The notes beneath the pieces were generated by a model that was given only the letters and a program-made list of their open reading frames with translations, did no database searches and was not told where the DNA came from. Below are positions 60,203 to 64,000 of a stretch of 64,000 bases of DNA, piece by piece. The DNA lies in NCBI RefSeq assembly GCF_002081825.1, contig NZ_MUKU01000022.1, positions 16,349 to 80,348 of the forward strand. The letters are read 5' to 3'. Every line of letters starts with the position of its first letter. The stretch's first letter is position 1. The translations under genes were made by a program, and so were the position numbers. Origin of the DNA: Chromobacterium haemolyticum (GTDB lineage Bacteria; Pseudomonadota; Gammaproteobacteria; Burkholderiales; Chromobacteriaceae).

Positions 60203-62956
60203 ATGGATATGGATGCGCTGCTGGCTAGTTTTGCTTCCGTCTTTGGCCAAGACCGACGGGTATTGACCTTGAAACTGGGTACGGGGCAAATCGCTGCTGA
60301 GCAACTGCTGCCGCTGAGCCTGCAGGCCGAAGAGGGCATTTCCCAGTCGTACCGTTATACGCTGACTTGCTTGTCACCAGATACCCATATTGAACTGAAG
60401 TTGTTGCTGGGCCAACCGGCGCGCATTGGCATTGAGAATGCAGACGGTGGCGAGTCCATCCGCTGTGGTGTGGTGAGCGAAGTCCGGTCTGTGGGGGCCG
60501 ATGGTGGCTTTGCCAAGTACGAGCTGGTGGTGGAGCCGCCGTTCGCGTTGCTGCGCCATCGCCGTACCTCACGTGTGTTCCAGGATATGACGGTGCCGGA
60601 CATTGTGCAGCAGATCCTGACCGAACATCAGCAAGGCAACCCTGTCTTCGTCCGAGTGCAAACTCTGGCCATTCAGGTGCAGCCGGCGCAGCCGCGCAGC
60701 TACACCCTACAATACCGCGAGAGCGACTTCGACTTCATTGCCCGTCTGTTGCATGAAGAGGGCTATGCTTGGCGTTTTGTACACCAGGATGACGATGGTC
60801 CTCAGGTGCGTCTGGTGGTGTTTGATGATGCTTACAGCTTGCCGGCCGCCTCGCTGGAGCGAGTGCGTTTCCACCGCAGCGATGCCACGGAAGAAGAAGA
60901 TGGTCTTACCAGCTGGCAAGCAGCCCGTCAGATCGTGCCCGACTGCGTAGCGCTGGCTAGTTACGATTACAAGCTGGTCTACACCCAGCAGATTCAAGAT
61001 GGTAGTCGCATCGAACAGGGCCAGAGCGGCCAATTGCTGCAGAGTAGCCTGACCCATTACGATGCGCCGGGCCTTTACTATGCTGGCGACGAAGAACAGC
61101 TTGGTCGCTACGCCCAACTGCGCCAGCAGGCCAATGATCTTCAGGCCAAGCAGTTCAGCGGTAGTGGTACAGTGCGCGGTCTGCAGCCAGGTGAGTGGTT
61201 CAGGTTGGACGACCACCCGGTACATGAAACTGATAGCCCGCAAGACCGTGAATTCGTAATTACCAGTCAAAGCTTTCTGGTACGAAACAATCTGCCGCAG
61301 GATCTGGCTCAACATGCTGGTGCCGTAAGCGAGGCTGAGCCGTTTACCACTTCCATCCAGGCCCAGCGGCGCGGCATCCCGCTGACGCCGGCCTATGCTG
61401 GTACTGAGCTGGCAAGGCCCAAATCGCGCGGTGTACAAACTGCTACCGTAGTCGGCCCAGTCGAACCAGCCGACCAAGTCACCGACGAAATCTACACCGA
61501 TGACCAAGGTCGCATCAAGGTGCAATTCCATTGGCAAAGGCCTGAAGAACACGCACAGTTTGGTGCCAACTTCGACGATAAATCCTCGTGTTGGCTGCGC
61601 GTGGCTATGCCCAGCGCCGGTGTCGGTTTCGGCCATCAGTTTATCCCGCGTGTTGGCCAAGAAGTGCTGGTCAGCTTTATCGAAGGCGACATCGACCGAC
61701 CGTTGGTCACCGGAGTGTTCTACAACGGCAGCCACTCGCCGCCCGATTTCAGCGGCGCTGGTAGCCTGCCGGCCAACAAGACGCTGTCCGGTATTAAATC
61801 GAAAGAACACCGGGGAGAGGGCTACAACGAGCTGCTATTTGACGACACCCCGGGGCAGGTTCGTGTCAAGCTGTCTAGCGAATTAGGCAAGACACAACTG
61901 AATCAGGGCTTCCTCACCCACCCGCGCAGCAATGGCAAAGCCCAGTCGCGTGGGGAAGGTTTTGAGCTGCGAACGGACCACCATGGCGCTATCCGTGCTG
62001 CACATGGCTTGCTGCTATCCTCCGAAGCGCAAAACGGCGCAGGTGGCAAACAACTGGCACGAGAACATGCGCAAAGCCAACTGCAATCCGCCGTCGCGCT
62101 GAGCCAGGCGCTGGCCGAAACCGCCACCGGCCAGCAGGCGGATACCATGGAAACTGGGCCAGACGGCATTGGCGACGACAACACCAAAAGCTGGAAGAAA
62201 GAAAAAGGTCATATCCAGCATCAGCTGGATGCCCTGACGGCTTGGGAAGCGGGTAGTAATACGGACAAAGACGGCAAAACTGCCAAAGAGCAAGAGGGCC
62301 AACAGCCGCTGCTGATTCTGTCTGGTGAGGCAGGCATCGCCAGCGTCACAGGGCAAAGCCAAACTCTCAGCGCGGAGCAGAATCTCAACCTGGTTGCCCA
62401 GCGAGATGCCAATCACACCACGGGCAGACGTTGGATTCACAACGTGGGCAAGAGCATCAGTCTATTTGTGGCTGGGGTTCAAGACACAATTGCTGTGAAG
62501 CTGATTGCCGCCAAGGGCAAGGTGCAGGTGCAGGCACAGAGCGATGCGATGGAGATCACTGCGGACAAGGACGTGACCATAACCGCTGCCAAGGGTTTCG
62601 TTCATGTTGCTGCTGATCAAGAGGTCTTGCTTACCAGTGGCGGCGCTTATATCCGTCTCAAGGGAGGGAACATCGAAGTACATGCGCCGGGCACGATCAG
62701 TGTCAAGGGTGCGCGCCATGAGTTTAGTGGTCCCGCTAGGCTTACAACCCCTGTTGGTTTACCTATTTTTCCCGAGCATGACGAAAGCCTGACTTTTGTT
62801 GATGAAGTGACCAAGAAGCCCTTAATGGGCAAACCTTACGAAGTGCATATGGAAAATGGATGGATATTCAAGGGTGTTACAGATGCTGAGGGCAAGACGG
62901 AGCGGATTAACACAGCTAGGCCGTTAAAGATCATTAAAGCTATTGTTCGGGATTGA
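60203..62956 (+). CDS. vgrG: Type VI secretion tip protein VgrG
   Basis: A protein of 917 aa. The ATG at 60203 has GGGAG 4 nt before it. The N-terminal gp27-like part (LSLQAEEGISQSYRYTLTCL, YRESDFDFIARLLHEEGYAW) is followed by the gp5 OB fold (YTDDQGRIKVQFHWQRPEE, SCWLRVAMPSAGVGFGHQFIPRVGQEVLVSF), a beta-helix region and a DUF2345 extension (from about 620), ending in a small beta domain (YEVHMENGWIFKGVTDAEG, about 880-917) that probably holds the effector. It forms the spike of the T6SS; no other T6SS structural gene is in the window, so this is an orphan vgrG island. Confidence 0.95.
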   Translation: MDMDALLASFASVFGQDRRVLTLKLGTGQIAAEQLLPLSLQAEEGISQSYRYTLTCLSPDTHIELKLLLGQPARIGIENADGGESIRCGVVSEVRSVGADGGFAKYELVVEPPFALLRHRRTSRVFQDMTVPDIVQQILTEHQQGNPVFVRVQTLAIQVQPAQPRSYTLQYRESDFDFIARLLHEEGYAWRFVHQDDDGPQVRLVVFDDAYSLPAASLERVRFHRSDATEEEDGLTSWQAARQIVPDCVALASYDYKLVYTQQIQDGSRIEQGQSGQLLQSSLTHYDAPGLYYAGDEEQLGRYAQLRQQANDLQAKQFSGSGTVRGLQPGEWFRLDDHPVHETDSPQDREFVITSQSFLVRNNLPQDLAQHAGAVSEAEPFTTSIQAQRRGIPLTPAYAGTELARPKSRGVQTATVVGPVEPADQVTDEIYTDDQGRIKVQFHWQRPEEHAQFGANFDDKSSCWLRVAMPSAGVGFGHQFIPRVGQEVLVSFIEGDIDRPLVTGVFYNGSHSPPDFSGAGSLPANKTLSGIKSKEHRGEGYNELLFDDTPGQVRVKLSSELGKTQLNQGFLTHPRSNGKAQSRGEGFELRTDHHGAIRAAHGLLLSSEAQNGAGGKQLAREHAQSQLQSAVALSQALAETATGQQADTMETGPDGIGDDNTKSWKKEKGHIQHQLDALTAWEAGSNTDKDGKTAKEQEGQQPLLILSGEAGIASVTGQSQTLSAEQNLNLVAQRDANHTTGRRWIHNVGKSISLFVAGVQDTIAVKLIAAKGKVQVQAQSDAMEITADKDVTITAAKGFVHVAADQEVLLTSGGAYIRLKGGNIEVHAPGTISVKGARHEFSGPARLTTPVGLPIFPEHDESLTFVDEVTKKPLMGKPYEVHMENGWIFKGVTDAEGKTERINTARPLKIIKAIVRD

Positions 62957-62961
62957 ATATT

Positions 62962-63876
62962 ATGGCAACTGTTGCTCTAGCTAAAGAGAATATCAAGACA
63001 AATAAAACAGACCTCACTAAATCAACTGTTGTTGTGCCTGTGTGTCATGACTGTGGCTGTGATTACGGTGAAATTATAAGATGCACCAGGTATGGATCGA
63101 CATACGGGCCTGTTTATGACGGGGAAATGCCAATTGATCAGTTTCCAGGCTGGGCAGGCATGGTGAAGAATGGCGAAGTTACCGAGTCAGAAAAACGCAT
63201 AATTTTTATAATGTCTGCCAACGAAGGGAATTTAGATACGGTTCAAGCTTATGATAGTGAAACATTAACAGCAGGAGCAATGCAGAAAACAATAAATCCA
63301 AAAGGCTCTGGTGAATTTCCTGCGCAGGTTGCTGACTTTAAAGAGAAGCATCCGGATCTATACAAGTCTCTCTTTGAAAATTGTGGTTGGACGATAGAGG
63401 GGAACGGTCCCGCCACCCGTAAGATGTATTATAGTGATAAGGAATTAACTGGGGGTGCCAAGTTAACAGGTGAGGAGCTAAAAAAGCTGTTGCGTGACTC
63501 AGGTAAGTTTAACAAAAAAACTTATTCAAAAAAAGAAAATCAAGAATCCCGCCCGCTGGCAGCAATTATAAAAGCAATTAAGCACGAGTACTTTTTGGAG
63601 CATCAAGTTCGGGATTTTATAAAACGACTTAGGTTGGTAGTGAACTTAAAAATTACCGATGGGAAGATTGTTGGCAAGGTTTCTGATTATTTTAAATCTG
63701 ATTTTGGTAGGGCAGTCGTACTTGATCAGCACGTAAACCGGCCTGGTTATGTGGAGGCGGATATAAAATCTGCAGTTCATGCTTACATAGCAAAACATCC
63801 TAATGTGAATCCAGACCCTGCTGCATGGGGGGGTAATCACACAAAAATAGAATCTGGTGTTTTGGAGATTTATTGA
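62962..63876 (+). CDS. Candidate T6SS effector, lysozyme-like
   Basis: About 304 aa from the ATG at 62962, 5 bp after the vgrG stop. The central region SANEGNLDTVQAYDSETLTAGAMQ resembles the lysozyme-superfamily arrangement of a catalytic Glu (ANEG) followed by a GxMQ motif, so I infer a muramidase or related glycosidase acting on peptidoglycan. A Cys pair near the N-terminus (VCHDCGCDYG) is unusual. Base composition is clearly more AT-rich than vgrG, suggesting separate acquisition. No immunity gene follows in the window. The TGA stop coincides with the end of an IS element, so the C-terminus may be truncated. Confidence 0.6.
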   Translation: MATVALAKENIKTNKTDLTKSTVVVPVCHDCGCDYGEIIRCTRYGSTYGPVYDGEMPIDQFPGWAGMVKNGEVTESEKRIIFIMSANEGNLDTVQAYDSETLTAGAMQKTINPKGSGEFPAQVADFKEKHPDLYKSLFENCGWTIEGNGPATRKMYYSDKELTGGAKLTGEELKKLLRDSGKFNKKTYSKKENQESRPLAAIIKAIKHEYFLEHQVRDFIKRLRLVVNLKITDGKIVGKVSDYFKSDFGRAVVLDQHVNRPGYVEADIKSAVHAYIAKHPNVNPDPAAWGGNHTKIESGVLEIY

Positions 63877-64000
63877 TCTGCTCCCCTTAGGCCTTACCAA
63901 TCAAAAGTAGAGAGAAGTCCGTCACTGAAGGAGAATGACGGACATGAAGAAGAGCAGATTCACCGAAGAACAGATCATTGGCTTTCTCAAGCAGGCCGAA
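63874..64000 (+). mobile_element. IS3-family insertion sequence, left end, cut by window
   Basis: The putative left end TGATCTGCTCCCC starts at the effector stop codon, followed by about 55 bp of leader and then the orfA start. The right end is outside the window. Confidence 0.7.
63944..64000 (+). CDS. IS3-family transposase OrfA, partial
   Basis: Nineteen codons visible: MKKSRFTEEQIIGFLKQAE, the standard N-terminus of OrfA (helix-turn-helix subunit) in many IS3-family elements of beta- and gammaproteobacteria. It runs off the window. Confidence 0.85.
   Translation, partial: MKKSRFTEEQIIGFLKQAE

Overview
The window looks like a chromosomal segment of a high-GC betaproteobacterium close to Chromobacterium (Neisseriales). 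This is inferred from gene content: a long NRPS locus with a CmlA/FrsH-type hydroxylase, a Salmonella SseJ-like lipase, a bgl operon, a type VI VgrG island and the codon use. No rRNA or tRNA gene is present, so the assignment is not proven. Genus and family names come from recognition of protein sequences by eye, not from a search.

Layout. 0.3-10 kb: single genes and divergent pairs. These are an adhesin-E-like exported protein, an SseJ-like GDSL acyltransferase/lipase, a DyP peroxidase with a small partner, an EamA transporter with a divergent LysR regulator, an AtzG/AtzE-type amidase pair, and a metallo-beta-lactamase-fold hydrolase with a divergent LysR regulator. 10.1-34.6 kb, all minus strand: a nonribosomal peptide locus in the order MbtH, NRPS-1 (A-PCP-C-A-PCP-C-A-PCP-E), NRPS-2 (C-A-PCP-C-A-PCP plus a remnant C), CmlA-type diiron beta-hydroxylase, a free-standing C-C didomain, and NRPS-3 (A-PCP-C). 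Specificity codes read by eye suggest aromatic (Tyr-like), Ser, aliphatic (epimerised to D), Ser, nonpolar, Thr. No thioesterase is present. This locus is the best candidate for an undescribed system in the window.

34.9-41.3 kb: a divergent pair of signalling proteins, an MHYT-PAS hybrid histidine kinase and a PAS-GAF-GGDEF-EAL protein. 41.4-43.4 kb: an accessory groES-groEL operon with a good terminator and a candidate heat-shock promoter. 44.3-51.75 kb: a tightly overlapping minus-strand operon (FAD oxidoreductase, DUF1365, CFA-synthase-like methyltransferase, DUF3833 lipoprotein, SDR, NTF2-like, DUF2256, Fe-S photolyase, lipocalin, Trp-rich small protein) divergent from a TetR regulator. 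It is a photo-oxidative-stress and membrane-lipid module known from several proteobacteria. 53.1-59 kb: a beta-glucoside operon (bglG, PTS IIBCA, 6-phospho-beta-glucosidase, OprB porin) with two BglG antiterminator (RAT)/terminator elements. 59.5-64 kb: an XRE regulator, then a type VI vgrG followed by an AT-rich lysozyme-like effector candidate whose stop codon abuts an IS3-family element cut by the window end.

A dispersed repeat family occurs at four places. At each of them the stop codon of a minus-strand gene lies at the repeat edge. NRPS-1 and NRPS-2 share a direct repeat of about 1.85 kb covering their Ser adenylation domains, at an exact offset of 7,902 bp.
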